A stretch of DNA of 64,000 bases from Mesorhizobium sp. INR15 (GTDB lineage Bacteria > Pseudomonadota > Alphaproteobacteria > Rhizobiales > Rhizobiaceae), in NCBI RefSeq assembly GCF_015500075.1, contig NZ_CP045496.1:2242001-2306000 (forward strand), in the 5' to 3' direction. How positions within the stretch are numbered: position 1 is the stretch's first letter; each line of letters begins with the position of its first letter. Below, piece by piece: positions 41,715-50,816 of this stretch. The position numbers and the translations under genes were made by a program. The notes beneath the pieces were generated by a model. It was not told where the DNA came from, searched no databases, and saw only the letters and a list, made by a program, of their open reading frames with translations.

Positions 41715-44627
41715 ATGATGAAGCAGGTTTTCCTGGCGTTCACGCTGATGTTCTTACTTTGTGGCGGCGCGTTGGTGGCAGAGTCCGCCAAGGCCGAGCC
41801 GATCGTCACCTATGCGCTCGACAACGGGCTGCAGGTGGTGCTGGTGCCTGACCATCGCGCGCCGAAGGTGGTGATGAACCTGCGCTATCGTGTCGGTTCG
41901 ATGAACGAACCGGCGGGCCGTTCCGGCTTCGCGCATCTGTTCGAGCACTTGATGTTTTCCGGTACCCCGGCCTGGCCGAATGTGTTCGGCGCGCATGCGG
42001 CCCTGGGCAATGAGATCAATGCCTGGACCACCGAGGACGGCACGGTCTTCTATGTCGACGGGCTGTCGTCGTCGCTGCCGATGATCCTGTCGCTGGAAGC
42101 CGACCGCATGGCCAATCTCGGCCGTTCGGTGACGCAGGCAAAGCTCGATCTGCAGCGCTCGGTGGTGAAGAACGAGATGCGCCAGAATGTGCTCGACAAA
42201 GCCGGCGCATCCGGTTGGGAGGCCTTCTGGTCCGGCCTGTTCCCCAAGCCGCATCCCTATAGCCGCATGGTCATCGGCTCGGTCGCCGATCTCGACGCGG
42301 CGACGCTCGACGACGTGCGCGGCTTCTTCAACACCTACTACCTGCCCAACAACGCGGTTCTGGTGCTGGTCGGCGACCTCAAGATCGACGACACCAAGGC
42401 ATTAATCGCCGACACGTTCGGCAGGGTGGCGCGCGGTGCCGATGTGGTGCGGCCAGCAATACCCGAACCAACCCAGGCCCGGCTCAAGCTGGTGCTCGAG
42501 GACCGTGTGCCGTCTCCCGTCGTCGTGATGGGCTTCAGCGGTCCGGCGGCGCAATCACCCGACAACGGCGCGCTCAGCATTGCCGCCGAGCTGATGGGCA
42601 ATGGTGAGTATGGTTTCCTGCGCAACCGGCTGGTTTCGGAGCAGGGGGTCGCCACCTATGCCAGCGCGAGCTGGACAGGCGGATTGCTCGGCGGCCGCTT
42701 CACCTTCGAGGCCGGTGCCGCGGAGGGCGTGACGCCTGAAGTGCTCGAAAGTGCGATGAAAGCCGCCTTCGCGGATTTCGAAAAGACGCCGCTGGATCAG
42801 GCTGATGTGGAACGTGCGCGCAACGGCATCTTGCTGGCCACGCGGCTTGGCAGCGAGGCGCTGAAGGACCGCGCCGGCACCGTCTCCTACAATGCCGACA
42901 TTCTGGGCGACGCGCAGAGCGCGCTGGTCGATGATCCGCATGTCAAGAATGTCAGCGTCGCGGAAATCGAGGCGACGATCAAGCGGCTGCTGAAGCCGGA
43001 GGAAGCCAGCGTGCTGGTGTTGAAACCCGGCCCGCGCGGCGGTTACCCCGACGCGCTGATCGGATCGTCGGGTACACCGCGTCCGTTCACGGCGCCGGAG
43101 CGGGCGGCGATCGATATTCCAAAGCACCCTGCCGGCGAAGCGCCGACAGCAACGCTGCCGGTCATGGAGACGGCCACGCTTTCGAATGGCATCAAGCTCG
43201 TTCACTACACGATGCCGGAAGCGCCGATGGTCTATGTCGCGGCGAGTGCGGAAGGCGGCTGGAACAGTGTGCCGGAAGGCAAGGAAGGTCTGCTGGAGCT
43301 TGCCGCGAGCATGGCGACGCGAGGTGCTGGCGAGCGCGGCTCGGCTGACTTCGCCAAGGCGGCCAGCGATATCGGCGCCGGCGTTGGCTACCAGGCCGGA
43401 AACCTGACCACCACGATGACACTTGGCGTACCGCCGAAAAAGCTTGACCAAGGCATCGGCCTGCTTGCCGACGCGGTGCTGAAGCCGCGCTTCGACAAGG
43501 CCGACTGGAGTGTGCTGATGGCGCAAACCGCCGACTGGCTGAATGGCCGTGAGGCCGATCTGCCTGCTGTCGCCGGCCGTGCGGCGAAGGCCGCGCTGGT
43601 TCGCCAAGTGCCCGGCAAGGCGGCAATCGACTGGTCGGCGAAGGCGCTGGCGTCGATTTCGCTCGACGATGCCAAGGGTGCCTTCAAGAGGGTGTTCAAG
43701 CCAAAGTCGGTGACATTCTTCAGCGTCGGCCCCGTGCCGGTCGCGACCGTGGCGGCAAGCCTTGAAAAGGCGTTCGGGACATGGGCGGACAATACAGCCG
43801 GCTATACCGAAGAGCCGTCGCCGCCGGCGCGTTTTGGCGGCGGACACAAAATCCTGCTGGTGCCGGAACCCGGTGCCAGCCAGTCGGCGCTGTTCGTGGC
43901 GCGGCCCGCACCCGGTTCCGACGAAGGCGAGCGCGCGGAATCGACCGCGGTCGCCAATCTGCTCGGCGACGATTTTTCCAGCCGCCTGAATTCGGTGATC
44001 CGCGAGGAGAAGGGCTATTCCTATGGCGTGTCGAGCTACCTGCTGAGCCCGATGAAAGCGGGTTCCGGTCTGGTGGTGGCAACCACCGTCGAGCGCGCCA
44101 ACACTGGTCCGGCGATCACCGAAATCCTGAAGGGATTTGCCGGATTGACGACCTTGCCGGTAGCGCAAGACGAGGTCGACCGCACCGTGACGGTCTATCG
44201 CCGCGCATTGGCTGGATCGGCGGAAACATCGGCCGGCCTGTTCAGCTCGCTGATCGGTGCCGTTGGCGGCGGGTCGACGCTGGAAGACCAGCAGAACCGG
44301 ATGACGGCCCGCACGAAACTCACCCTGGACGCGGTGCAGAAACAGGCCTTGGCCTTGTCGTCACTGGACCCTTCGCTGATCGTCGTGGCGGGCGATCCGG
44401 ATGTGGTGATGCCGCAGCTGGCCGCGATCGGGCTCAAGGACGTCGAAGTCGTGAAGCGCGGCGGTGAAGAGGAGCAGACCGCGATGCGTGCGCTGGATCT
44501 TCTCGGCGGCAAGCAACAGGCGCCGCTGTCCGCCTCGCCGTGGCGGGTTGGCGATGGCGGCACGACCAGGGCGGTGCATTCCTGTGTCAGCGGCAAGGAT
44601 TGCGGCGCGCGGATTCACGCCGACTAG
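41715..44627 (+). CDS. Two-domain M16 family zinc metallopeptidase
   Basis: A 970-residue exported protein with a signal peptide at residues 1-28. The first M16 unit has the inverted zinc motif HLFEH at 74-78 and a downstream glutamate at 154 in VVKNEMRQNV, so it should be catalytic. A second M16 pair begins near residue 480 (ATLSNGIKLVHYTMPEAPMVYVAASAEGGWNSVPEGKEGLLELAASMATRG) and lacks the histidines, as in PqqL-like enzymes where it is structural. ATG 41715 or 41718 is chosen because the signal peptide follows. It probably degrades periplasmic peptides. Confidence 0.88.
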   Translation: MMKQVFLAFTLMFLLCGGALVAESAKAEPIVTYALDNGLQVVLVPDHRAPKVVMNLRYRVGSMNEPAGRSGFAHLFEHLMFSGTPAWPNVFGAHAALGNEINAWTTEDGTVFYVDGLSSSLPMILSLEADRMANLGRSVTQAKLDLQRSVVKNEMRQNVLDKAGASGWEAFWSGLFPKPHPYSRMVIGSVADLDAATLDDVRGFFNTYYLPNNAVLVLVGDLKIDDTKALIADTFGRVARGADVVRPAIPEPTQARLKLVLEDRVPSPVVVMGFSGPAAQSPDNGALSIAAELMGNGEYGFLRNRLVSEQGVATYASASWTGGLLGGRFTFEAGAAEGVTPEVLESAMKAAFADFEKTPLDQADVERARNGILLATRLGSEALKDRAGTVSYNADILGDAQSALVDDPHVKNVSVAEIEATIKRLLKPEEASVLVLKPGPRGGYPDALIGSSGTPRPFTAPERAAIDIPKHPAGEAPTATLPVMETATLSNGIKLVHYTMPEAPMVYVAASAEGGWNSVPEGKEGLLELAASMATRGAGERGSADFAKAASDIGAGVGYQAGNLTTTMTLGVPPKKLDQGIGLLADAVLKPRFDKADWSVLMAQTADWLNGREADLPAVAGRAAKAALVRQVPGKAAIDWSAKALASISLDDAKGAFKRVFKPKSVTFFSVGPVPVATVAASLEKAFGTWADNTAGYTEEPSPPARFGGGHKILLVPEPGASQSALFVARPAPGSDEGERAESTAVANLLGDDFSSRLNSVIREEKGYSYGVSSYLLSPMKAGSGLVVATTVERANTGPAITEILKGFAGLTTLPVAQDEVDRTVTVYRRALAGSAETSAGLFSSLIGAVGGGSTLEDQQNRMTARTKLTLDAVQKQALALSSLDPSLIVVAGDPDVVMPQLAAIGLKDVEVVKRGGEEEQTAMRALDLLGGKQQAPLSASPWRVGDGGTTRAVHSCVSGKDCGARIHAD

Positions 44628-44637
44628 GCTATTGAAC

Positions 44638-44665
44638 GCGCGGCCGCTGGCCGCGTGCAATTTTT
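44638..44665 (+). terminator. Terminator after the M16 peptidase gene
   Basis: CGCGGCC-GCT-GGCCGCG (44639-44655) followed by TGCAATTTTT, 11 bases after the stop and before the TMEM43 gene. This is a good rho-independent layout. Confidence 0.6.
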
Positions 44666-44689
44666 GACAGCAATGTTTCGGGGGAAACG

Positions 44690-45883
44690 ATGAGCGATTC
44701 ATTTCGGGAAGTTACATCCGTCTCGTGGTTCGGGCGGATCAAGCGCGCGGTTGGCGGGGTCGTCTTTGGCCTGTTGCTGATCGTGCTGATGGTGATCGGC
44801 CTGTTCTGGAACGAGGGGCGCGCGGTGCAGACGGCGCGCTCGCTGGCCGAAGGGGCGGGCGCCGTGATCTCGACAGGCACCGACAGTGTCGCCGCCGCCA
44901 ATGAGGGCAAGCTGGTGCATGTCAGCGGGCCGGTGGCGGCTGACAGCGGGGTCGCCGATCCGGACTTCGGCATCGCGGCGCAAGGGCTGCGGCTGTCGCG
45001 CACGGCCGAAATGTACCAGTGGAAGGAGGAGTCCAAATCCGAGACGGAGAAGAAGCTCGGTGGCGGCGAAGAGACGGTGACCACCTACAGTTATTCGAAG
45101 GTGTGGGATGACAGCCAGATCGACTCGTCGGATTTCAAGAAGCCGGACGGCCACCAGAATCCGCCGATGGCAATCCACAGCAGGACCTTCCAGATTCCGG
45201 AAGGCAAGCTCGGCGCTTTCACGCTCGACCAGCCGGTGCTTGACCGGATCGAGGGCGACAAGGCGTATGCGCTGTCGTCCGATCAGTCGGCGGCGATCAA
45301 GTCCGCCTATACCGGCGCCAAGCCGCTCAGCATCGTCGACGGCAAAATCTATCTCGGCACGGATACGACAACGCCTGCGCTGGGCGACTACCGCATCGGC
45401 TACGAACTGGCGCCGCTCGGCGTGGTCAGCATCGTCGCGCGCCAGGCCGGCAGCCGCTTCGAGCCCTACCAGACAGAAGCCGGCGATGCGTTGCTGATGG
45501 TCGACACCGGCAACGTGCCGGCCGACAAGATGTTCGCCGAGGCGGTCTCCGAAAACACGCTGATTACCTGGCTGCTGCGCGCCGCCGGCCTGCTGCTGCT
45601 GACGATCGGCTTTGCCCTGTTCCTGAGCCCGATCGGCGTGATCCTCGACGTGATACCGTTCCTGGGCAGCATGGCGCGGATGGGCACTGGCATCATCGCC
45701 TTCTTCCTGGCGATCCTGGTCGGCACGACAACGATGGCCATCGCCTGGTTCTGGTATCGGCCGCTGCTGGCGGCGGGCATCCTGGCCGCCGGCCTGATCG
45801 CGGCGGCGGCGGTCTATTACCTCGGCCGCTCGCGCAAGGCGGGCGCACCCGTCGCGGCGCCCAGCGCTGGTGCCGCGACCTGA
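44690..45883 (+). CDS. TMEM43-family membrane protein
   Basis: A 397-residue protein with one N-terminal membrane helix (about residues 20-42, VGGVVFGLLLIVLMVIGLFW, followed by NEGRAVQTARSL) and three near the C-terminus (LLRAAGLLLLTIGFALFLSPIGVIL, TGIIAFFLAILVGTTTMAIAWFWY, LAAGILAAGLIAAAAVYYL). The roughly 260-residue soluble part between them matches the TMEM43/LUMA family, whose bacterial role is unknown. It stands alone, bounded by terminators on both sides. Confidence 0.85.
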   Translation: MSDSFREVTSVSWFGRIKRAVGGVVFGLLLIVLMVIGLFWNEGRAVQTARSLAEGAGAVISTGTDSVAAANEGKLVHVSGPVAADSGVADPDFGIAAQGLRLSRTAEMYQWKEESKSETEKKLGGGEETVTTYSYSKVWDDSQIDSSDFKKPDGHQNPPMAIHSRTFQIPEGKLGAFTLDQPVLDRIEGDKAYALSSDQSAAIKSAYTGAKPLSIVDGKIYLGTDTTTPALGDYRIGYELAPLGVVSIVARQAGSRFEPYQTEAGDALLMVDTGNVPADKMFAEAVSENTLITWLLRAAGLLLLTIGFALFLSPIGVILDVIPFLGSMARMGTGIIAFFLAILVGTTTMAIAWFWYRPLLAAGILAAGLIAAAAVYYLGRSRKAGAPVAAPSAGAAT

Positions 45884-45890
45884 TTGAATG

Positions 45891-45923
45891 CGAGGGCCGG
45901 GCGGTGCTGTCGCCCGGCCCTCG
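45891..45923. terminator. Bidirectional terminator between the TMEM43 and deacetylase genes
   Basis: CGAGGGCCGGGCG-GTGCTGT-CGCCCGGCCCTCG, a perfect 13-base stem with a 7-base loop in the 43-base gap between convergent stops. Both strands can form it, so it may serve both genes. The T-tracts are short. Confidence 0.65.
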
Positions 45924-45926
45924 CTG

Positions 45927-46958
45927 TTACCTGCCTTCGAAACCGGTGAGCACGCCGACGGCGTTGATGCCGATCTCCTCGACGGCATAGCCGCCTTCCT
46001 GGACGAACAGCGTCGGCAGGCCGAGCTTGGCGATACGCTGGCCGATCTTCGGATAGTCAGCGCTCTTCAGCTTGAACTGGCTGATCGGGTCCTTCTCGAA
46101 CGTATCGACGCCGAGCGAGACGACAACGACATCCGGCGCATAGGCGGCGAGCTTGGCGCAGGCATCCTCCAGCGAAGCGCTCCAGGCATCCCAGCCGGTG
46201 CCGAACGGCATCGGATAGTTGATGTTGAAGCCTTCGCCTTCGCCTTCGCCGCGCTCGTCGGCATGGCCGAGGAAGAACGGATATTCGACCATCGGATCGC
46301 CATGCAGGTTGATGACCTGGATGTCGGCGCGGTCATAGAAGATTTCCTGCGTGCCGTTGCCATGGTGATAGTCGACGTCGAGGATCGAGACGCGTTTGGC
46401 GCCCTGGTCGCGGAACCATTGCGCGGCAACAGCTGCGTTGTTGATGAAGCAATAGCCGCCCATGAAGGCGGCACCGGCGTGATGGCCCGGCGGGCGGCAC
46501 AATGCGAAGGCCGATGTCTCGCCGCCCTTGACGAGGCCGGCAGCGGTCAGCGCCACGTCATAGGACGACTTGATTGCATCCCATGTGCCCTCGACGAAAG
46601 TGGCGCCGCCATCAAAGGAGTAATAGCCAAGCAAGGCGTCGATGCGCTGCGGGGGCACGTCGCCGCGCAGGCCGCGCGTTGGCCAGGTGAATGGCATCGC
46701 GGTGCCTGTATGGCCTTCAGCCGTCCATCGCGGCCACACAGTCGGCAGGAAGTCGATATAGTCGGCCTTGTGGACGCGCTTGGCGGCGCTGAGATCGTGC
46801 TCAAGCGGCAGGATGATGGGGCCAAGTTTCTCGCTTTCGACGCGCGCCTTGATGAACTCGGCCCGCGAGGGCATTTCGAAACCCGGCACGATGGCGGATG
46901 TAACGAGTTCCATTTGGCCGGCATGGCCGGCGTGAAGGGGCGAATAAACTGTCTTCAT
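45927..46958 (-). CDS. Acetylpolyamine amidohydrolase / class II HDAC-like deacetylase
   Basis: A 343-residue zinc deacetylase of the arginase-HDAC fold. The histidine pair is H159-H160 (RPPGHHAGAAF), zinc ligands D196 and H198 (DVDYHHGNGTQ) and D285 (SLGVDTFEKD). Sequence and length match bacterial acetylpolyamine aminohydrolases, which release acetate from acetyl-putrescine or -spermidine, rather than histone enzymes. It follows a TetR gene by 23 bases and stands near a polyamine-type transporter, which supports a polyamine role. The exact substrate is inference. Confidence 0.88.
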   Translation of the reverse strand: MKTVYSPLHAGHAGQMELVTSAIVPGFEMPSRAEFIKARVESEKLGPIILPLEHDLSAAKRVHKADYIDFLPTVWPRWTAEGHTGTAMPFTWPTRGLRGDVPPQRIDALLGYYSFDGGATFVEGTWDAIKSSYDVALTAAGLVKGGETSAFALCRPPGHHAGAAFMGGYCFINNAAVAAQWFRDQGAKRVSILDVDYHHGNGTQEIFYDRADIQVINLHGDPMVEYPFFLGHADERGEGEGEGFNINYPMPFGTGWDAWSASLEDACAKLAAYAPDVVVVSLGVDTFEKDPISQFKLKSADYPKIGQRIAKLGLPTLFVQEGGYAVEEIGINAVGVLTGFEGR

Positions 46959-46981
46959 GAAATTCCTCTCGAAGGGCTGGA

Positions 46982-47635
46982 TTAGTCAAGATTGAGATGA
47001 GGGGTCACCAAAGCGAGCCACATGGTTTCCACGTCGTCCTCGATAAGGTCGTAGGTCCTGCGGTCCTTTTTCAACCCGGCAAGCCGGCAGGCGTGCCCGA
47101 CCTCCATGACCAACATGCCGAGCCGGTTTGCGACCTTGTCCGCAAGGTCCCGGTTCACATGCTTCAGCCATGCGGCGTAGAGGGCGATGATCTGGTCGTC
47201 ATACTCGTTCTGGATCGGCCTGAGGTCGGCGTTGCCTGAAATAGCCTCGATGACCGGCATCAGGCTGGCGTTTTCGAGATACAGCCTGGAGGTGTCGATG
47301 AAGAGCTTGCGCACGTCGCGCCGAAACTCTTCGCGGGTGGTGGGCGGGGGGACCTTGATGCGCTTCGCGATTACCTCGGGAAAGGATGACAGCCAGCGCC
47401 GGGCGAGGTCCAGGAGAATGGCTTCCTTGTTGGGAAAGTACTGGTAGATCGAGCCGACCGACAAGCCGGCGCGCTGCGCAATCGCGAGCGTCGTTGGCGT
47501 CCTGGTTCCTTGCTCCCGCGTCAAGATCAGCGCCGCGTCCAGAATCCGGTCGACCACCTTGCTCGACCGCTGTTGCCGCGGCTGCTTGCGTGGTTCGAGC
47601 GCTATTTTGGTTTTGCGGTCGAGACTGCGCTTCAC
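46982..47635 (-). CDS. TetR/AcrR-family transcriptional regulator
   Basis: 217 residues. The N-terminal helix-turn-helix (TPTTLAIAQRAGLSVGSIYQYFPNKEAIL, about residues 45-75) is classical TetR; the C-terminal 140 residues are the variable ligand-binding part. It precedes the deacetylase gene on the same strand and diverges from the amidohydrolase gene. A near-perfect 16-base palindrome at 47723-47738 in the shared upstream region is a likely operator. The ligand is unknown; a polyamine derivative would fit the context. Confidence 0.88.
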   Translation of the reverse strand: MKRSLDRKTKIALEPRKQPRQQRSSKVVDRILDAALILTREQGTRTPTTLAIAQRAGLSVGSIYQYFPNKEAILLDLARRWLSSFPEVIAKRIKVPPPTTREEFRRDVRKLFIDTSRLYLENASLMPVIEAISGNADLRPIQNEYDDQIIALYAAWLKHVNRDLADKVANRLGMLVMEVGHACRLAGLKKDRRTYDLIEDDVETMWLALVTPHLNLD

Positions 47636-47892
47636 GGCCTGATGTCCTCATTCCCCGTCCGGTCTCACCACAAGCCGAGGATGCTGTCCACAATGCATTG
47701 CAGATTCCGCGTGTTGACAAACGCGAATAATTAGTCGCATTCTTTATCCACGCTGTCTCCAGGGATAACAAGGGGAATTTCGAAGACAGCGCGCTGGCAT
47801 CATTTTTGTCCCATGGCGTCGCTTCAGCGGAGCGGCGGATCGCTGGGCACGAGGTTGCCGGTCACAGTCAGTCGTCAAAGCGCGGAGTCGCG
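47636..47892. promoter_or_regulatory. Divergent promoter region with a candidate TetR operator
   Basis: GCGAATAATTAGTCGC at 47723-47738 is a 16-base palindrome with one mismatched pair. It starts 3 bases after a perfect TTGACA (47714-47719), so a repressor there would block the plus-strand promoter of the amidohydrolase gene; it is also placed to control the TetR gene on the other strand. The -10 is not clear. Bound protein and target are inferred. Confidence 0.55.
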
Positions 47893-49572
47893 ATGTCTGT
47901 CACAGGTGCGGGTCACAATGCGGATCTGATCATCGTCAACGGTCACGTGTTGACCATGGACCATGACAATCCGGCCGCCGAGGCTGTTGCCGTCAAGGAC
48001 GGCACTATCATCGCCATTGGCAGCCGTGCCTCCATCGAAGCGTTGAAGGGACCAGCCACCAAGGTCATCGACGCCAAGGGTGGTTCTGTGATCCCCGGCT
48101 TCATCGAAGCCCATATGCATCTTTTCTCGGGTGCGGCCGAACTCGCCCATCTGCAACTGTCGGGCGTTCACGGATTCGAAGCCTTGCAAGTGGCGATCCG
48201 CGACTACGCAACGACACGGCCCGACGCGAAAATGCTGGTCGGGCAAGGCGTCGACTATACGGTGCTTGGCGACGAGCGGGTGACGCGCCATCATCTCGAC
48301 GCCATCCTGCCCGGTCGCCCCTTCTGCATGGCCGCGCCCGATCATCACACGATGTGGGCCAACACCAAGGCGCTGGAAATGGCCGGCATCCTGCATGGGC
48401 GCACGCTCGGGCCTGGCAATGAGATCGTCATGGCTGACGACGGCCTGGCAGCGGGTGAGTTGCGCGAGGGCGAAGCCTTCGGTCCGGTGCTCGATCTTGC
48501 CGGCGAAGGCCGGGTGCGGCTGGGGCTATCAACCGGCGGCGAGCCGAACCCCGCACCGACCGCGGCCGAGCGTGCCGCCGACCGTGACATCATGCGGCGC
48601 GGGCTCGCCTGGTGCGCCAAGCATGGCATTACCTCGATCCAGAACATGGACGGCAACCTCTATCAGCTCGAACTGCTGGCGGAGATCGAGGCGGAGGAAG
48701 GCCTGTCCTGCAGGGCGCAGATACCGTTCCACTACAAGAATTTCATGACGCTCGACATGCTGGAGAAAGCGTCGACGATGGCTGAGCGCTATGACAGCGA
48801 ATGGTTGTCATCGGGCATGGTCAAGGTGTTCTACGATGGCGTGCTGGACTCCTGGACAGCGGTCATGGTCGAGCCCTATGCCGACCGCGCGGACTGGGTG
48901 GGCGAGCCACTGTTCACGCCGCAACAATTCATCGATCTCGCGGTTGCCGTCGACAAGCGTGGGCTGCAGATCGCGGTGCATTCGATCGGCGACGGCGCGG
49001 TGCGCGCCGTGCTCGATGGCTATGAGGCGGCGCGGAAGGCCAATGGCAAGCGCGACAGCCGCCACCGGGTCGAGCATATCGAGGTCACCACAACAGCCGA
49101 CGTGCCGCGCTTTGCCGAGCTTGGCGTCATCGCCTCGATGCAGCCGCCGCATCCGCCCGGCGCCATGGATTTTCCGCTGGAGCCGACCGTGTCGCGCATC
49201 GGCAAGGAGCGCTGGCCGCTGAGCTATGCCTGGCGGACGCTGAAGGATGCCGGCGCGCATGTTGTCTTCGCGTCGGACTGGCCGGTATCGCCGATCGACC
49301 CGATCCTGGGCATCCAGGCGGCCGTGCTGCGCAAACCATGGGCGGAAGACGACCCGGACCAGAGCTTCTCGCTGCACGAGGCGCTCGCCGGCTACACCGT
49401 CGAGGGCGCCTACGCCGAATTCGCCGAGCATCGCAAGGGAAAGCTGAGGCCAGGCTACATGGCCGACCTGGTCGTGCTTTCGGCCGATATGGAAGCGACG
49501 GCGCCGGAAGCGCTGCACAAAGTGCGGCCGGTGACAACGATTTGTGGCGGGAAAATTACCTACCAAGCATGA
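47893..49572 (+). CDS. YtcJ-type metal-dependent amidohydrolase
   Basis: 559 residues of the amidohydrolase family 3 group. The HxH metal motif is in GFIEAHMHLFSGA, with later metal or substrate histidines in HSIGDGAVR and HRVEHIEV and a C-terminal aspartate in FASDWPVSP. No signal peptide is seen, so it is cytosolic. ATG 47893 with GGAG 5 bases upstream was taken; the frame is open to 47806. It should hydrolyse an amide or N-acyl bond in a small molecule. It precedes the PotABCD-like transporter, perhaps in one unit. Confidence 0.85.
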   Translation: MSVTGAGHNADLIIVNGHVLTMDHDNPAAEAVAVKDGTIIAIGSRASIEALKGPATKVIDAKGGSVIPGFIEAHMHLFSGAAELAHLQLSGVHGFEALQVAIRDYATTRPDAKMLVGQGVDYTVLGDERVTRHHLDAILPGRPFCMAAPDHHTMWANTKALEMAGILHGRTLGPGNEIVMADDGLAAGELREGEAFGPVLDLAGEGRVRLGLSTGGEPNPAPTAAERAADRDIMRRGLAWCAKHGITSIQNMDGNLYQLELLAEIEAEEGLSCRAQIPFHYKNFMTLDMLEKASTMAERYDSEWLSSGMVKVFYDGVLDSWTAVMVEPYADRADWVGEPLFTPQQFIDLAVAVDKRGLQIAVHSIGDGAVRAVLDGYEAARKANGKRDSRHRVEHIEVTTTADVPRFAELGVIASMQPPHPPGAMDFPLEPTVSRIGKERWPLSYAWRTLKDAGAHVVFASDWPVSPIDPILGIQAAVLRKPWAEDDPDQSFSLHEALAGYTVEGAYAEFAEHRKGKLRPGYMADLVVLSADMEATAPEALHKVRPVTTICGGKITYQA

Positions 49573-49713
49573 CTGCGGCATGAGGCTTGCTAGCCAATAT
49601 TGCTAACTGAACTGTGATTCAGTGCCGGGCTTGCCAACATACCGGCCATGTGTTCACATCCAACAGGGGAAGAGCTCCGCCAGCAAGAGCGGGGTCAACA
49701 GCGAGGCGAAATC

Positions 49714-50814
49714 GTGCCGGAAAAACCGGATAGGAATGCAATTGAAGTCGTAAAAGTCAGTAAAATTTTTGGATCGGGTGAGGGGCAGGTCGCGGCCCTC
49801 GACACGGTCTCGGTGTCGATCCGCGAGAACGAGTTCTTCACCCTTCTTGGACCATCCGGCTGCGGCAAGACCACACTGCTGCGGCTGATCGCCGGGTTCG
49901 ACTTCCCAACCGCCGGCGAAATCCTGCTCTATGGCCAGGACATCGCGCCGCTGCCGCCCTTCAAGCGGCCGGTCAACACCGTCTTCCAGTCCTACGCTCT
50001 GTTCCCGCACATGACGGTCGCCGACAATATCGGCTTTGGCCTGGAAATGCTGGGCAAGCCGAAGGCCGAGATCAAGGCGCGTGTCGCCGAGATGCTGAAG
50101 CTGGTGCAGATGGAGGCGCTGGCAAACCGGCGCACTAGCCAGATCTCAGGTGGCCAGCAACAGCGCGTGGCATTGGCCCGCGCACTGGCGCCGCAGCCGA
50201 AGGTGCTGCTGCTCGACGAGCCGCTTTCGGCGCTCGACTACAAGCTGCGCAAGGAAATGCAGATCGAGCTGAAGCGGCTGCAGCACGAGACCGGCATCAC
50301 CTTCATCTTCGTTACCCATGACCAGGAAGAAGCGCTGACGATGTCGGACCGCATCGCGGTGATGTCGTCGGGCAAGATCCTGCAGGTCGGCTCGCCGCGC
50401 GACATCTACGACAAGCCGGCGGTGCGTTTCGTCGCCGACTTCATCGGTGAATCCAATTTCCTCAAGGCCGAGGTGGTGGGTGTGACGGCGGGCAAGGCGA
50501 CGGTCAAGCTGTCGTCGGGTGCGGAAATCCCGGCCTCGCTGCCGGAAGGCCTGACGCCGACAGGCACTGTGACCATCGTCGTGCGCCCCGAACATGCACA
50601 ACTGAGCGCGGCAAGCTCCGGCGCTTCGCTGTCGGGTACGGTCGAGAACATCGTCTATCTCGGTACCGACACGCATTTTCACTTGCGCCTCGCCGATGGC
50701 GGGACCTTCATCGTGCGGCGCCAGAACAGCCGTGGTGCCGGTGACGGCATCGTGCAAGGTGGCCAGGTCGGCATCATCATCGGCGGCGATGCCGCCCAGG
50801 TCTTGAAGGACTGA
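49714..50814 (+). CDS. ABC transporter ATP-binding protein, PotA type
   Basis: 366 residues from GTG 49714. Walker A GPSGCGKT is near residues 46-53; LSALD, VTHDQEEAL and a C-terminal TOBE-like part follow. The GTG is preceded by GAGGCGAA at a good distance. An ATG at 49648 would add 22 residues but lacks a ribosome site; it remains possible. The subunit powers the permeases encoded downstream (PotB-like after 2 bases). Substrate class, polyamine or similar cation, is inferred from the family. Confidence 0.9.
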   Translation: MPEKPDRNAIEVVKVSKIFGSGEGQVAALDTVSVSIRENEFFTLLGPSGCGKTTLLRLIAGFDFPTAGEILLYGQDIAPLPPFKRPVNTVFQSYALFPHMTVADNIGFGLEMLGKPKAEIKARVAEMLKLVQMEALANRRTSQISGGQQQRVALARALAPQPKVLLLDEPLSALDYKLRKEMQIELKRLQHETGITFIFVTHDQEEALTMSDRIAVMSSGKILQVGSPRDIYDKPAVRFVADFIGESNFLKAEVVGVTAGKATVKLSSGAEIPASLPEGLTPTGTVTIVVRPEHAQLSAASSGASLSGTVENIVYLGTDTHFHLRLADGGTFIVRRQNSRGAGDGIVQGGQVGIIIGGDAAQVLKD

Positions 50815-50816
50815 CG

